A DNA stretch of 64,000 nt, taken from positions 4,739,501 to 4,803,500 of the forward strand of contig SPDT01000006.1 of the NCBI GenBank assembly GCA_008477525.1, written 5' to 3'. This document shows, in pieces, positions 36,827-48,247 of the stretch. The notes under the pieces are model-generated. The model had not been told where the DNA came from, did no database searches, and saw only the letters and a program-made list of their open reading frames with translations. Position numbers and translations under genes: made by a program. Positions within the stretch are counted from its first letter, which is position 1, and each line of letters opens with the position of its first letter. This DNA is from Hypomyces perniciosus. Its lineage: Eukaryota; Ascomycota; Sordariomycetes; Hypocreales; Hypocreaceae.

Positions 36827-37282
36827 AAACAAAGACACGGACAGGCCGATCCTTATCGTGGGTGAAAGTTCGCAAAAAATTGGCGCATTTGACTCTGATC
36901 CTTTGGCAGAAGGCCCTAGAATCAAGGTTTGTGGGATTACCTTTCGGCTGCGCGGCCCCATCAAACGAGAAGCGTCGCGACAGATGTAAATACCCAGATG
37001 ACGTTGTCTGCTGACATGCATAGAATCATCTGCGACATCAGTTCCTACATGGTTCGGAGTAAGCAACGTGATGACCCCCTTGGCCACACCAGACATGGCC
37101 GGATATGCGGTTAGCCAGACAAAGCTATTGCGCTCGCACTGTTGAAAGACGGCCATTCAAAACAAAACTCATGCATTCCGAGATGAGGCGCAACACAACA
37201 AGCGAACGAGACACTTGGAAGGACGCGTCGAATGAGAGTGGGCACGTCGTCAGTGTGCGCGCTAGCATGTCATGTTCCCCAG

Positions 37283-37308
37283 AGTCCCAGAGTCCCAGAG
37301 TCCCAGAG
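37283..37308. repeat. 8-bp tandem repeat (AGTCCCAG), three copies
   Basis: The unit AGTCCCAG repeats without change, giving a short minisatellite. Confidence 0.9.
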
Positions 37309-38466
37309 CCGGGCCAAGATGGAGACGAGAGAGCCTACTAAAGTGCTTGCAGTGACGCTGTTTCCGCACGTTTTCCAGCTCGTGGCCGAAATGCTCCGAT
37401 CCCCCGCCTATCGTCATGTCCACCCTGACGAGTGTGCGAATCACAGCAGGAAATACTGCCCTAATCATAACCGTGGCCAAGGAGCCGAAGAGGGTTGCAA
37501 AAACCTATGGGGCACATTTTGTTGTAGAGGAAAAAATGCATCGTCTGTTTGTGTTTGTTCTTCGTTGGGCTGGTGCGTCCTTCTGCAACAGCCACATCGC
37601 CTTTTCCGCCGGCCTCGCCCAATTGTACAAAGTATCCTGTACGAAGCACATACCTCAATAAACAACTGAAATGAGGGCTTGGATGACTCCTGACATCTGG
37701 TTGGGCTGGCTTTCTGGGCTGCCGGCGCACAGCTGGAAGCTAAAAAAGGAGTCATGAGATTTGAGGAGGACTAATATGTAAGCAGGACAGCCAGGTACGA
37801 AGTACAGAGTATAGTAGTACTTCGTACAAAGCCTGAGGCCACTACACACACACCCCTCCCTTCTGATAACACAAGCCACGGCGCCGGTTTAGGCTCAGGG
37901 CTTACAGATACCCAAAGTTGGATACGACATTAGGGACGTGCATCTAGCACCCAGAGCGTTGCGACAGGCCGTAGCCCCAGTCGCTACTTCGTCCATGTAC
38001 TTCGTACTGCCGTACCTAAATGGCCGTCATATCGCTCCCATCAGTCCGCCTCCCTCCCTTTCCTCTCCTCAAAGCAATAACAACAACACAAACCGTTCGA
38101 AAGATTCACATCGGGAATCATTTGTCACAGTCCTGATTGTCGCATCAGTCAGCTCTGCCAGTCAAGCCTCTTATCGTCTTGTCTTGCCAGCACCACAAAA
38201 GCCAACACTGCTGTCACCGGCTTCTGCTCCTCTGGTACGTACTCCAGCGGGCCCTGCAAGGTGACTCAGCAACAACAACACATCAACAGCCCCTTCTTTG
38301 TGGGGAGTATCACCGCTTTTCGCTTTTCGATCCATCACCGCCTCTTGCGTCCTGCGGCACTCGTTGCTGGCTTCGAGAACGAGAGCGAGAGTATATATAT
38401 ATGTATGCTGACCGCCGCCTTCTCTCGCAGACACGTTCTGAAGTGAAGCATTGCAACATCGGTAAC

Positions 38467-39537
38467 ATGGCTTCTATGGCAACTGCTGCTCGTGATATCC
38501 CCCAGTCCTCCTTGAGCCGAGACAACTTAACTGTTGTAGCGGCTCGGAGCGACACGGCGACGACTGTGACACGATCTCGGGACCTTCCGACTCCCCCAAA
38601 CTCCATATCCCCTGCCTTGCCAGCCCATGGCCTGAAGGCGCAACTCCAGAAGGCCAAGCTCGAGCCCATCGACTCCGACTTGGATCTTCAGGACAACGCC
38701 AGCAGCCACGGGAGGTCTGTATCTCCAGCACTTGAATCGGCCGGCGCCATCACCAGCGCCATGCTTGCCAAATACCACCTGCCAGAGATCTTGCTCAACC
38801 ATGGACCTCTCGCCATCCGCCATATTATGGGATACCTAACTACATCAGTCCCCGGATTTTCGGGTATCCCTCCAACCAAGGCACGGAGAGTCGTTGTGGG
38901 AGCTTTGGAGGGACGAGGAGGTGAGGGTGGAGGCATTGATGGAGACGTGGTGTTTGAGAAAGTTGGTTGGGGACGATGGGACGCACGCCGACGGGGACAA
39001 GCTGCGCGAAATCGTCAAACAACGCCGCCTAGCGGCCCATCTTCCTACACCGCTGGAATTCCCATTTTCAAAATCAGCGGCAGGGGTCAGAGCAGGGCGA
39101 GGCTGAACATGGCTCGGTCTAGTGGCGGTGAGTCTGTGCACTTTTCCCACGATGACCGATACGACATCTCCATGATGGAGCACGAGGCCGATAAGATGTC
39201 CATGGATGACTCTGCATCGGCTTCCTGCTCCGAGGCTCCGGAGGACGATGTCACTATGAACGATGACCCAGAAGATGTGACCGACGACGAGGACTGGGCC
39301 GCGGTCGGCGCGGCTGCTTTACGAGCCGAATCGTATCCGAGCAAGGTCGCCGCTGAGTCGGGCCTTCATTTACTATCTTCCAACACCTATACTTCGGGCG
39401 GACTGCGTAACTACCCTGCCAGCTATGGCATGGCGCGTCCACCTCGACCCAGCATCGACTTTTCTGCGTTTCCTGAAACCTCGGATGCTCAAGAGCGTGA
39501 GGCTGTTGAGGCTCTTCTACGACTCGGTTCTGTATAA
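38467..39537 (+). CDS. STB3: Stb3-like Sin3-binding protein
   Basis: Single exon, 356 aa from the ATG at 38467 (GTAACATGGC). The frame is also open upstream, with another ATG near 38401, but the added residues look like 5' leader. Residues about 98-175 form the Stb3 domain: AMLAKYHLPEILLNHGP, AIRHIMGYLTTSVPGFSG, IPPTKARRVVVGALEGRGG and VVFEKVGWGRWDAR. Yeast Stb3 binds the RRPE element of ribosome-biogenesis promoters and recruits Sin3/Rpd3 to repress them under low TOR signalling. The rest is low complexity: acidic DDVTMNDDPEDVTDDEDW, then a conserved-looking C-terminal helix (AQEREAVEALLRLGS). Nuclear location and a repressor role are inferred from the family. Confidence 0.9.
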   Translation: MASMATAARDIPQSSLSRDNLTVVAARSDTATTVTRSRDLPTPPNSISPALPAHGLKAQLQKAKLEPIDSDLDLQDNASSHGRSVSPALESAGAITSAMLAKYHLPEILLNHGPLAIRHIMGYLTTSVPGFSGIPPTKARRVVVGALEGRGGEGGGIDGDVVFEKVGWGRWDARRRGQAARNRQTTPPSGPSSYTAGIPIFKISGRGQSRARLNMARSSGGESVHFSHDDRYDISMMEHEADKMSMDDSASASCSEAPEDDVTMNDDPEDVTDDEDWAAVGAAALRAESYPSKVAAESGLHLLSSNTYTSGGLRNYPASYGMARPPRPSIDFSAFPETSDAQEREAVEALLRLGSV

Positions 39538-42061
39538 TACCATCTGCATGCACGGCGTTTTCCGGTGGAATATGCTTTTTCTGGTTCTATGATTGGAGGG
39601 ACTCGGTTTAGGGCGGGTTGGTTGGCTGGGCCATGGGAATTCGTGTCATACCTACATGATCGGGGCGATGTCCTCCAGATCACATTCTTTACGCTGACGA
39701 TGACACGGCTCCTACACGCTTTATTTTGATTCTTTCGATACACGGCATTTTTGGCATTTGGCCTGCATCTCTGGATCCCGGGGTGGCCACTTTGTGGCTA
39801 GGCCCGAAGACGAGACGAACTTGCGGACACATCTCGACGGCTGCCCTGGCATCGACGACATTGATGGGCACCCAAAACAGACTGTCCAGCGTGGATTTGA
39901 CCAACCACAACTGGCTCCACGCGACCTTATTTCTGGCTTTTCGTCGACGTGTCCTTCCATGTCGGATAATAATGGCTTTAATGCTGCACGGCACAATCAG
40001 TGCTGTGGCCCTTACTTATACCCGCGTCTCAGGACGACTTTCAACCCCCCCCCACCCCTGGATGGGATGGCTGGCCGCTTTATTTGTTTGCCTTTTCATC
40101 ACCCATATACCTTCTTGCACATATGCCTTTTTAAAAAGAGAAAACCTATTAATGCGGTGCTTTCAACACGGCACCTAACGCTTCAACACTATCTGTGGGG
40201 GATTATCGGTGGGATCTTTATCTTGTGTTAGGGCTGGGTTATCACGGTCGCTGCCCAAAGAAGGCTCGGACTTGGTTTGCAACAATTCTCCACTTTTGCT
40301 TTTTAAGCAAGTTGCTTGTCATGGGGAGGAAAATGATGGAATGGTATTTATAGAGATGGACGGGTGCGGGATTCAGTCTTCAGTGACATGGCTGATATCA
40401 GTTGGGGATGGATAGTAGTATCCTTTCGGCGTTGATGACGCCGACCAAAAGAGGAGGATGAAAACTAATAATAATTTTGGGGACTGGCACGAGTAGATAG
40501 CTTCTTGGTCGCTTCACCCCACACGGTGCTTCAGAATGGAAGTCTATCTTTCCCTCCTCAAACCAACCAGCTCCTGCAATTTCGTGACCGTGTGTTCCTT
40601 AAGGTAAGCTTCACGGTCGTCTCAAATGTGACATGGGGCGGTGGGGTATGGATATTCGGATGCTTTTCCAGCTACGGAGTACATACAGCTTGGCTTACCA
40701 GCAAATGTCGACATGGGCGTATGCAAGTGAAGATGGCCGAGAGTCTAGATCACTACCTTGCTTAAGTATCGGGCATACGCCTTGCTATGAGGGCTTCAAG
40801 GCTTGCAGGAGGAGACAAACAGTGTTGCAGAACGTGGAGGTGTCCGGGAGGCTGACTGGACAGGGACACGGCCATCTTTGACACAATGTCTCGCGCGGAA
40901 CCTAGGATTTTCCTCCACTGCTTTCTTAGACCTCACCTCACTACTACTCCGTATGGCGCCTTAACTTGCTCCTATGTACGAGGTAGTAGGCCTACAAACA
41001 GACGAAAGCGGCAATAGATAACTAGGAAATGTCATTCGACTATTGCGCACATGGGAATGGGGGAGGATAGCGTCAAACTACGCCCGTTTTTTTACTTTGA
41101 AAAGCTTATGCCGACCAAGCTTACTTCCTCCGCATGGGACACTTGGGAGGTCTTGGAGTCTTGGCCAGAGCAGGCTTAGCAAAAGGAATTGGCTTGGCGG
41201 ACTTTGCACCGCCGCGTTGTCATCGGCCCTCTTTGCTTGGCTTTTGTCCGGGGATGACGGAGCAGTTCGATAATCTTGGCAAAAATGTTATCTTTTTGTT
41301 AGTCGTAGTACGGAGTACTACTACTCCGTAGGATGTCAAATGTCTTCTACTAATCCCTGTAAAAGGAAAAGGGACTTTCACGATCGTGCCAAGAGGGCCA
41401 GACAAGAAAAAAATGGAGCCGACAGTTGGGAGCCGAGGATGGCATCCACGTGCGCCCACCTCGAGGGTTTGGTGTCATTTTTTTTAATACGAGAGAAAGT
41501 GTTTACGTACGCGTACTGCATTTTTACTGGGGGGAGAGGTGAAACGGCTGAGGTCTATATGTGCTTGGCATTTTTTTGCTGGTCACAGGGAGAGATAAAT
41601 ATCGCTGGTGTGGTAACACAGCAGCTTGCTGAGCAAGGAATAATATGACTGATTGCTCAATATTATGTGTTGGATATGTCGGGTATGGTTCAGCTGGCAA
41701 ATTTTGCTCGCAGGCAGATTTGTCTCAACAAACAAACGGGAACCGTCGGGAGCTTCGGGCCCGGTTGGGCGCTCTCGTACGAAGGAAGTAGTATGTAGTA
41801 TGTACTGCTACTCCGTATGGTGGATTCGAAATTTTATGCTTTTTTTCTTCTTTCTCCGAACCCTACATATCGTACTTGTACATAAGTCTGCAGTGGATAA
41901 TTCCAAAGGTGACGGCGGCTAGCTAGCCTTGTCCAGTTGTGGTTGTCGTTTTCAGGGGGCGCTGGTTTTTGGCATGTCATTACGCGAGACGATGTTGATT
42001 GATTATTGGTTTATCTGCCGAATATTCATTCATGCATGGGGCGCGGAAGCGGAAAGCAAAC

Positions 42062-42110
42062 AAAAAAAAAGAAAGAAAAGAGAAGAGAAGAGAAGGGAAG
42101 AGAAGAGATG
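42062..42110. repeat. Purine tract (AGAAG repeats)
   Basis: An A run passes into repeated AGAAG/AGAGAAG units, all purine on the plus strand. Confidence 0.9.
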
Positions 42111-42423
42111 CTTTGGCAGCTTACGAGTACCTTTTCTTATGCTTGCTTGCACAAGTCTGAGGACCCATCACTTGCAGGTGGACTGATAATAATACTACGA
42201 GTAGTAACTCTGATGTACTGAGCTGATCCCGCAGAATCTCGTGGTGCCCAGGTGGGCAAGGGTTGGCTGGCGAGCATTCGGTTGGCATTCGATTCATCGA
42301 CGACATCTCCTGAGAACTAGTGGCTTCTCGGCGAACTTGGCTCTGCGGCGGAAGGTCTTGGCAGGCGGGAAGCTTGATTCTGGACCTGAGAGGCGCATGA
42401 ACAGGATGCAGATATTAGTACCG

Positions 42424-42464
42424 TGTACTTCGTACGGAGTACGGAGTACAGAGTATAGTATGTA
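42424..42464. repeat. Cluster of TACTTCGTA/TACGGAGTA palindromic words
   Basis: GTACTTCGTACGGAGTAC is followed at once by another GGAGTAC and a degenerate copy. This is the densest example of the dispersed word family in the window. Confidence 0.85.
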
Positions 42465-43002
42465 CATGGCACTATTAATAAGGCAGGTACTTCGCAGAAA
42501 TATTACCCCATTGACGAGTATTATTAGTTCCGAATCAGGACAATAACCAGAACGGGATGCAGTGGGAAGGCCGAGTTCTAGCCCATCCGATTTGTGCGCT
42601 TGCGTTGGTTGCTCAGAACTGAAGAGAGCCGCGTGACCCTTGTTAGTTAGGTATGTACGTATAATAGAATGTACTTCGTACGAAGCATGTATTTACGGAT
42701 GTACTCCGTACTATTATTTCGTTCTCGTCTCCTTTCTCAGTGACGTGACGTACGACGTACTTCGGACACACAGCCAGCCTGATGAGCCACCCGTCTCCAG
42801 TATTCTACGGACCGCGGAGCACGGAGCACGGAGCCACGGCACATCGCCGCTGCAAACCGAATGATGTCAATCTCCCGCATGATCCGAGGAACGTTGCTCA
42901 CTGCTACGGAGTACATAATACTACCACATAACTGTACTCAGATCATCGCGCAACCGCCGACGTTGCGTGCATCGCCTTGATAAAACGCTTGTCGCAGAGG
43001 GG

Positions 43003-43224
43003 GCCAAGCGTGGTGTGAGGGCCGCCGGGACACGAGGCCAATGGGTGACTGAGGATTGACACAGTGCCAAGGATGCCAAGACTTGGCATTGCATTCTTCG
43101 CCGCGCGCTGCCAAGTCGATTTATTTGGAAGTACATGCCCACAGGCTAAATTAGCATGGGCAACCAAGGTTCTGCCCATCGCATGTACCTGGTGGGAAAT
43201 GCCAAGACCGCCAAGGACGCCAAG
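43003..43224. promoter_or_regulatory. Cluster of eight PacC-type GCCAAG sites upstream of pacC
   Basis: GCCAAG occurs on the plus strand at 43003, 43066, 43075, 43110, 43201, 43210 and 43219, and on the minus strand (CTTGGC) at 43082. The established Aspergillus PacC recognition core is GCCARG. The block lies 281-502 bp upstream of the pacC start codon. The three copies at 43201-43224 are spaced exactly 9 bp apart, and 43075/43082 form an inverted pair. Direct autoregulation is the natural reading but is inferred. Confidence 0.7.
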
Positions 43225-43504
43225 GAATTCGGTTGGCCCTCTTTCTCTTGCCCAGGCTTTTGTGTGAATGTAAAGGGAGCAGGCGCCCCCAGAATCGCTT
43301 TCTTAACTTTCAATCTCGCATCTCGAGATCGCAATCGTTGCGATAAGAACGGGATATATCCTTCGGACCGCCGCCCTCCATCGCGTTGGCACTTTGCGCC
43401 TGTACATACTTCTCTCGCCCTCATACTCCGTACTGTCTGCGCCCAGCCATCTTTTTTGACCACTTCCGAAGATCGCTGCAGCCTTTCAGCCCCACCCTCC
43501 GAAA

Positions 43505-45537
43505 ATGACGGCTCAGGTCCCCGAGACCGCCCAGCAGCAGGCGTCCTCGGCCTCCTCTAGCAGCATCAGCAACACCAGCGACTCCAAGCCGACGACGCCA
43601 GCATCATCGTCACCAACCACAGCTTCCATCTCCAACAGCATTGGCAATGAAAGCTCCACCTCTCCCCAGACGACGTCGTCTTCTTTGAGCCTCGACTCGC
43701 CTAATCTTATCTGCCGCTGGAATCAATGCGGCCAGAAGTTTGCTAGTCCCGAGTCGCTCTATGTGAGTCTCCTCACTGGACAGAAATGAGGGTGGTTAAT
43801 CAATCGATCGATATGCTGACCGGCTGATTGCAGGAGCACATCTGCGAGCGCCATGTTGGTCGCAAGAGCACCAACAACTTGAGCCTCACCTGTCAGTGGA
43901 ACTCGTGCAGGACCACCACTGTCAAGCGCGATCACATTACTTCGCACATTCGTGTCCATGTTCCCCTCAAGCCTCACAAGTGTGAGTTCTGCGGCAAGTC
44001 TTTCAAGCGCCCCCAGGACTTGAAGAAGCACGTCAAGGTGAGCAGCGTCTACTCGAGCACTTGACCAGCATGTTTACTCACTCTTGTTGCAGACTCATGC
44101 CGATGATTCGGTTCTCGCCCGGCCTGGACCCGACAGCCAGGCAGGGATGAACTACAGGACACAGGCTGTCAAGCGTACGTCATGATGGCTACAGGTCCAT
44201 GATTCCTTGTAGTGAATGCTAATGTGTCTCCAGCTCCCACCTATTATGATCACAATGGACAGATCCGGGGCACTTCATCTGGCTTCCCCCATACTGGACC
44301 TCACACTGGTGGCTACTACGCGCCGCAACCGTCGACAAACTATGGACTGTACTTCAACCAGCAGCACATCAACAACACCCCGCGCACTGAGCACCATGGT
44401 TACTCTGCTGCGGGCGCCACCTACGACCGCAAGCGCACTTTCGACATGGTCGATGACTTCTTTGGCCACACCAAGCGCCGCCAGATTGACCCGACTTCCT
44501 ATGCCCAGATCGGACGCTCTCTCCTACCCTTCCATGGTGCACTCTCTATCCCCAACGGGCCCATGGCGACAGCTGAGTCGTACGTCCCTCAACACGCCGG
44601 TCACGGTGTTGTTCACGCACCCCCTGCCCCAACCCAGAACCCGTTGGCGCAGCAGTACTACCTCCCCATGCCCAACGCTAGGACGCAGAAGGATCTCATT
44701 CAAATCGACAATCTCCTCGGCCAGATGCAGGATACCATTTATGAGAATTCCGGCCACGCTACAGCTGGAATCCATCCCCACAGCGAAAGCCACTTTAGTG
44801 CATATCGATGCACGCCGTCACCAACGGCCCTTCATCGTGGCATCCCCGTCTCCGCAGACGGCTACCACTCAGTGTCTGCAGTTGGCATGGCATCTCCCCT
44901 GACGGCAATCTCATCCACTGGCACTCCTGCTGTGACGCCGCCGTCTAGCTCCATGTCATATACCTCTGGCCACTCCCCGAGTCCCTCCGCCTCATCCGGT
45001 CTGTCACCACAGTCCCGCCACAGCTCAACCTCCGCAGTCATGTATCCCAGCCTGCCAACTAGCTTGCCTGCAGTCAGTCAAGGTTTTGGCCAGTCGACTC
45101 CAGCGACGCTGGGCCCGAGCTTTGACAGCAATGAGCGCCGACGCTATTCTGGTGGCTTGCTCCAAAGGGCACGCGGCGCTCCTCCTCGGTCCCATGATGA
45201 GCCAATCAGCCCAGCTACTCCCAAGGCTCATGAGTCTACTCAGTCGGTGGGTTCTCCATCTTCAGAGTCCGATGTTAGCGAAGCCACACGGGAGCGGGAG
45301 GACCAATACGACCGATGGTTGGAGAACATGCGGGTCATTGAGACTCTCCGTGATTACATCCGCGGACGTCTGGAGCGCAGGGAGTATGCCGAGGACGGTG
45401 GCCAGCCTCGCAAGGACAGCAAAGATGGTGATGCGATGGATATTGACAAGCCGGTCAGGAATCCACTGACCAGTGAGCGCCCCAAGGGTAAGGAGGGAAA
45501 TTCCCTGTATCCAATCCTTCCTGTGCCTGGGTCGTAA
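43505..45537 (+). CDS. pacC: PacC/Rim101 pH-response transcription factor (four exons)
   Basis: Exons 43505-43762, 43834-44037, 44093-44174 and 44234-45537 join to 615 aa. Three C2H2 fingers are visible. Finger 1 is C70-C75-H88-H93, split by intron 1. Finger 2 is C106-C111-H124-H128 and finger 3 is C136-C139-H152-H156, split by intron 2. They carry the PacC signatures [33 protein letters not shown] and [17 protein letters not shown]. The long C-terminal region is Ser/Pro-rich. It has two YPxL motifs, YPSL at 452-455 and YPIL at 607-610, which in Aspergillus PacC bind PalA and flank the signalling-protease region. The N-terminal 65 residues are Ser/Thr/Gln-rich. At alkaline pH the protein is cleaved and activates alkaline genes while repressing acid genes. 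Confidence 0.97.
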
Positions 45538-46602
45538 ATATGGTTCTTTTGATCTTGGTGAGCTTCATATGGATGATCTGCATTGACAATGGTATGGATT
45601 TACTGGGTTGAATGATGTGCTGTTTTAATGTTGCCTGGGCGTCTTGTATCTGGATTGTACTCCTCTCATTATTCCCAGTGGAGTTTCAATATGTTCAAAC
45701 TTTCAAAATGACTAAATATGACGATTATGATCACTCTCCGACTTGTTTGTTTGTCGATATCTATCAATGTGAGGTCCTGAATTAGCAGCTACATCATTGA
45801 GAGAGGCTCTACGGAATAGAGCTGACGAAATGCGCTGCCTTTTCTCCGTACTTCGTATGAAGGTACCAACATGGAGGGGGTCGCGCGCGTAAGCCTAGAC
45901 ATGTCTCAAATGCTTTCCTTTTGGGGTATACGATCTCCGACCCCATTGAGCCTGAGTCGTATGAAGGCTGAAGCTGAGCCTGCAGCCTCGCTCGCCACCA
46001 ACAGGCCGAACCATATCTTTTTTTTTTTTTTTTTTTGGTTTATGGGGTAGTCTGCAAGTGGTGTAGTTGAAGCTGCGATACAGTGAATTGAGTTACCAAG
46101 GATTTGCGCGTTGTGTTCCTACCTACGCATGCGATCATCATTATGTCAAAGACCACAATTATGATGAAAAAAGAAACGTAGGCCAAGAGATGTCTTAGCG
46201 AAACGGAGCGGGAAGACAAGGGGAAAAGGCCGACTGCTGCTCCGTGCCGCTGATCGGGGAGGCGAGGCGCAGTTGGGGAGTTCCCGATTGTGAAGGGTGG
46301 AATGAAAGGGGCGGGAATGAACAACTGGAACTGTGTGTCAAAAGACGAAAGAACGATGGATGAACAGAGTGCCGGCCTGCTGATGAACATTTCCTGAGGA
46401 CAGAGATAAATAACTTGATTCATCCTCTCCTCTGCTTCTCAACACAACCATCATCACTCAACGGTTTTCTCTTCTCGCAATCAACAAAACATCCGCATCT
46501 GCGCCCGCAAACAAGCCCCCCCCTTTATTTAAGAGGAATCATCTTGGGAAATCCCCTTTATTTTCTCTCTCATACTCGAAACAACCACAATCAACACTCA
46601 AC
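45538..46602. other. Intergenic between pacC and the first CCCC protein gene
   Basis: About 1.1 kb without a supported gene. A poly-T run lies at about 46018-46036. The 3' part is the promoter and leader of the downstream small secreted protein. Confidence 0.5.
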
Positions 46603-46938
46603 ATGCAGCTTCTTGCACTCACCAGCATCCTCCTCCTCCTTGGCGGCTCCGCCTCAGCCAAACCTTCAACCGACGCCTGCTGCTGCTGCGACGTCTCCAA
46701 GGGGGTCATTTCATGTGACGCCTCCATCTCGGCTGCGGAATGCATCTGCCCTGCCGTGGTCTGTCCACCCAAGGCGCCGACAGTGTGGGTGATGGAGCAG
46801 TGCTGCTGCTGCAACATCGCCATCCCCGCGACGGTTTGCCAGTTGAAGCGAAAGGGAGACTGTTTCTGCGCAGAGGTCATGTGCCCGCCTGATGCGCCGA
46901 CGACCTACATCGGACCGACTGCTACGCCCAAGGCTTAA
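46603..46938 (+). CDS. Small secreted cysteine-rich protein with two CCCC modules
   Basis: Single exon, 111 aa. Residues 1-19 form a clear signal peptide (MQLLALTSILLLLGGSASA). The mature chain is two tandem modules with the same eight-cysteine spacing: four adjacent Cys, 8 residues, Cys, 7-8 residues, Cys-x-Cys, 4 residues, Cys-Pro-Pro. Both end in APT. Sixteen cysteines in about 90 residues suggest a disulphide-rich or metal-binding extracellular protein. I recognise no named family. A one-module relative lies 500 bp downstream on the same strand, so this is a local duplicated pair. A role as effector, cell-surface or metal-binding protein is speculative. Confidence 0.85.
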   Translation: MQLLALTSILLLLGGSASAKPSTDACCCCDVSKGVISCDASISAAECICPAVVCPPKAPTVWVMEQCCCCNIAIPATVCQLKRKGDCFCAEVMCPPDAPTTYIGPTATPKA

Positions 46939-47435
46939 TTAATAAGCTTACTTGCCTTCGATTTCGACCGCTGAGTCGAGGTGGTGAAGGTCTGGGAAGG
47001 ATCACGGGGAAGGAGGAAATGGCATGATGAATGATGGGACATGGTGTGCATGGGTGGCAAATCTTTACGGCAAAGGACCATACATGACGAGCTGTTAATC
47101 AGGCAATACGGAGTACGATGAAATAAATTGGACTTTTACAAACGAAGAAATGTCCGCGTTTGCGGGCGTCCGTATTCTATTCTGCTGACGTGCGAAGCCT
47201 TGTGAAGCTTTACGCCGTCGGAGGTAGGTGATATCTCACGTCAGCGTTCCTGAAGGATGCTATGTATAGGTATCCTTTACTACTCGTACTTTTCGGGTCT
47301 TAGAAACCTTCTTGGATAAATAGTGAGGCCGTCTCTCCCAGTTTGGTTGTATAATCTAATAGTACAACCTAATAGTACTACTCGCAAGAGCCGCCGTAAT
47401 CCAAAGACCCCGTCTCTCTGATCGAAACCCCAGCC
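46939..47435. other. Intergenic between the two CCCC protein genes
   Basis: 3' flank of the first gene and promoter of the second. A TACGGAGTAC word lies near 47107. Confidence 0.55.
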
Positions 47436-47612
47436 ATGCGCTTCATCACCACCACCGTTTTCACCCTAATACTAGCTTCTGCTAGTGCACTTGCTGCTCC
47501 TTCGGCCCAAGCACAGTGCTGCTGCTGCGATCTTAGCCTTCAGAAGGTAGTATGCACGATCACTCCGGGTCGGTGTTTCTGCACTGCGGTGGAGTGTCCG
47601 GCAACCTCGTGA
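47436..47612 (+). CDS. Very small secreted cysteine-rich protein with one CCCC module
   Basis: Single exon, 58 aa. Residues 1-21 form a signal peptide (MRFITTTVFTLILASASALA). The mature part has one module, CCCC-x8-C-x6-C-x-C-x4-C-P. Position by position it matches the modules of the upstream 111-aa protein (CCCCDL, VVC, RCFC, VEC). The stop falls directly after the module. The conserved spacing, signal peptide and neighbour make a real gene likely despite the length. Function unknown. Confidence 0.8.
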   Translation: MRFITTTVFTLILASASALAAPSAQAQCCCCDLSLQKVVCTITPGRCFCTAVECPATS

Positions 47613-48247
47613 TTTGAGATGTTGGTATGTTAAGACCTTATCAAGATGGCTTTGATAGCTGTGCTAATATTTAAAAGAGATTTCAAGTATAGGAAACTGG
47701 TTGGAGATGTGGACATAAGAAGCACTGAAAGACTGAAAGGGGTAGTATATTGTTAACAGCAAGTCTGTATTATTTAATAAACCACTCTGTCCAAGTCATT
47801 TTTCGTCCAACCCATCAAATAGTGAACAGCTTGTCATTGGTTGGCTCAGCAGCCAGAGGAGTCACATTTTCTTGGACGTGGGGGTGTCGGTAGTGAACTT
47901 GACAGTCTGCCCTGGAGAAAACTCATCAATGAAAACACTCTCTGACTTCTTGCCCGCTTTTCGTGGACACGTGGGAGGGTCTCGGGATGATTATCTTGGA
48001 TCTCTGGAGCTGTTTTCCATATACGCAACGCCAGGAAAGAACCCAAGCCTAACTGGATTTTGGTGATCTTAGAGAATAGTGCTCCTAAGGCGAAATACTT
48101 TATTTCTAAACTTATTAATAATAAGCTACAGCTATCATATATATATATATATATATCTACTAGAGGGTTAAGTAGATAGATATATGTATATTCTCATATA
48201 AAATACGTAGTAGATACGAAGTAGTTGATGTCGAAAGGGGACTTGTC
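47613..48247. other. Intergenic with coding-like debris
   Basis: No intact gene. On the minus strand, from about 47973 to 47870, a short frame reads like a protein C-terminus (SVFIDEFSPGQTVKFTT) but has no start. An AT dinucleotide run lies near 48138-48155. Confidence 0.35.

Larger units (their letters stand above)
35121..38466. other. Long intergenic stretch, about 3.3 kb
   Basis: No gene recognised between TOP3 and the Stb3-like gene. TACGAAGTA/TACTTCGTA words lie near 35683, 37797 and 37818, and again near 37999-38010. The last kilobase should include the promoter and 5' leader of the Stb3-like gene, with an in-frame upstream ATG near 38401. Confidence 0.5.
39538..43002. other. Long intergenic stretch, about 3.5 kb
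   Basis: No gene recognised between the Stb3-like gene and the pacC promoter. The stretch is rich in TACGGAGTA/TACTTCGTA words (near 40673, 41309-41330, 41815, 42424-42447, 42668, 42701, 42905). Short frames on both strands have no coding character. Confidence 0.5.

Noticed and set aside
37283..37308. Tandem repeat considered as a CRISPR array
   Set aside because: The 8-bp units have no spacers and the organism is a eukaryote.
38137..38466. N-terminal extension of the Stb3-like frame
   Set aside because: The frame is open for 110 more codons, but this part is repetitive leader-like sequence and includes a TATATATA tract; the ATG at 38467 has better context.
44216..44902. 228-codon plus frame overlapping pacC exon 4
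   Set aside because: Low-complexity shifted frame of pacC; the real frame joins the zinc fingers and ends with the YPIL motif.
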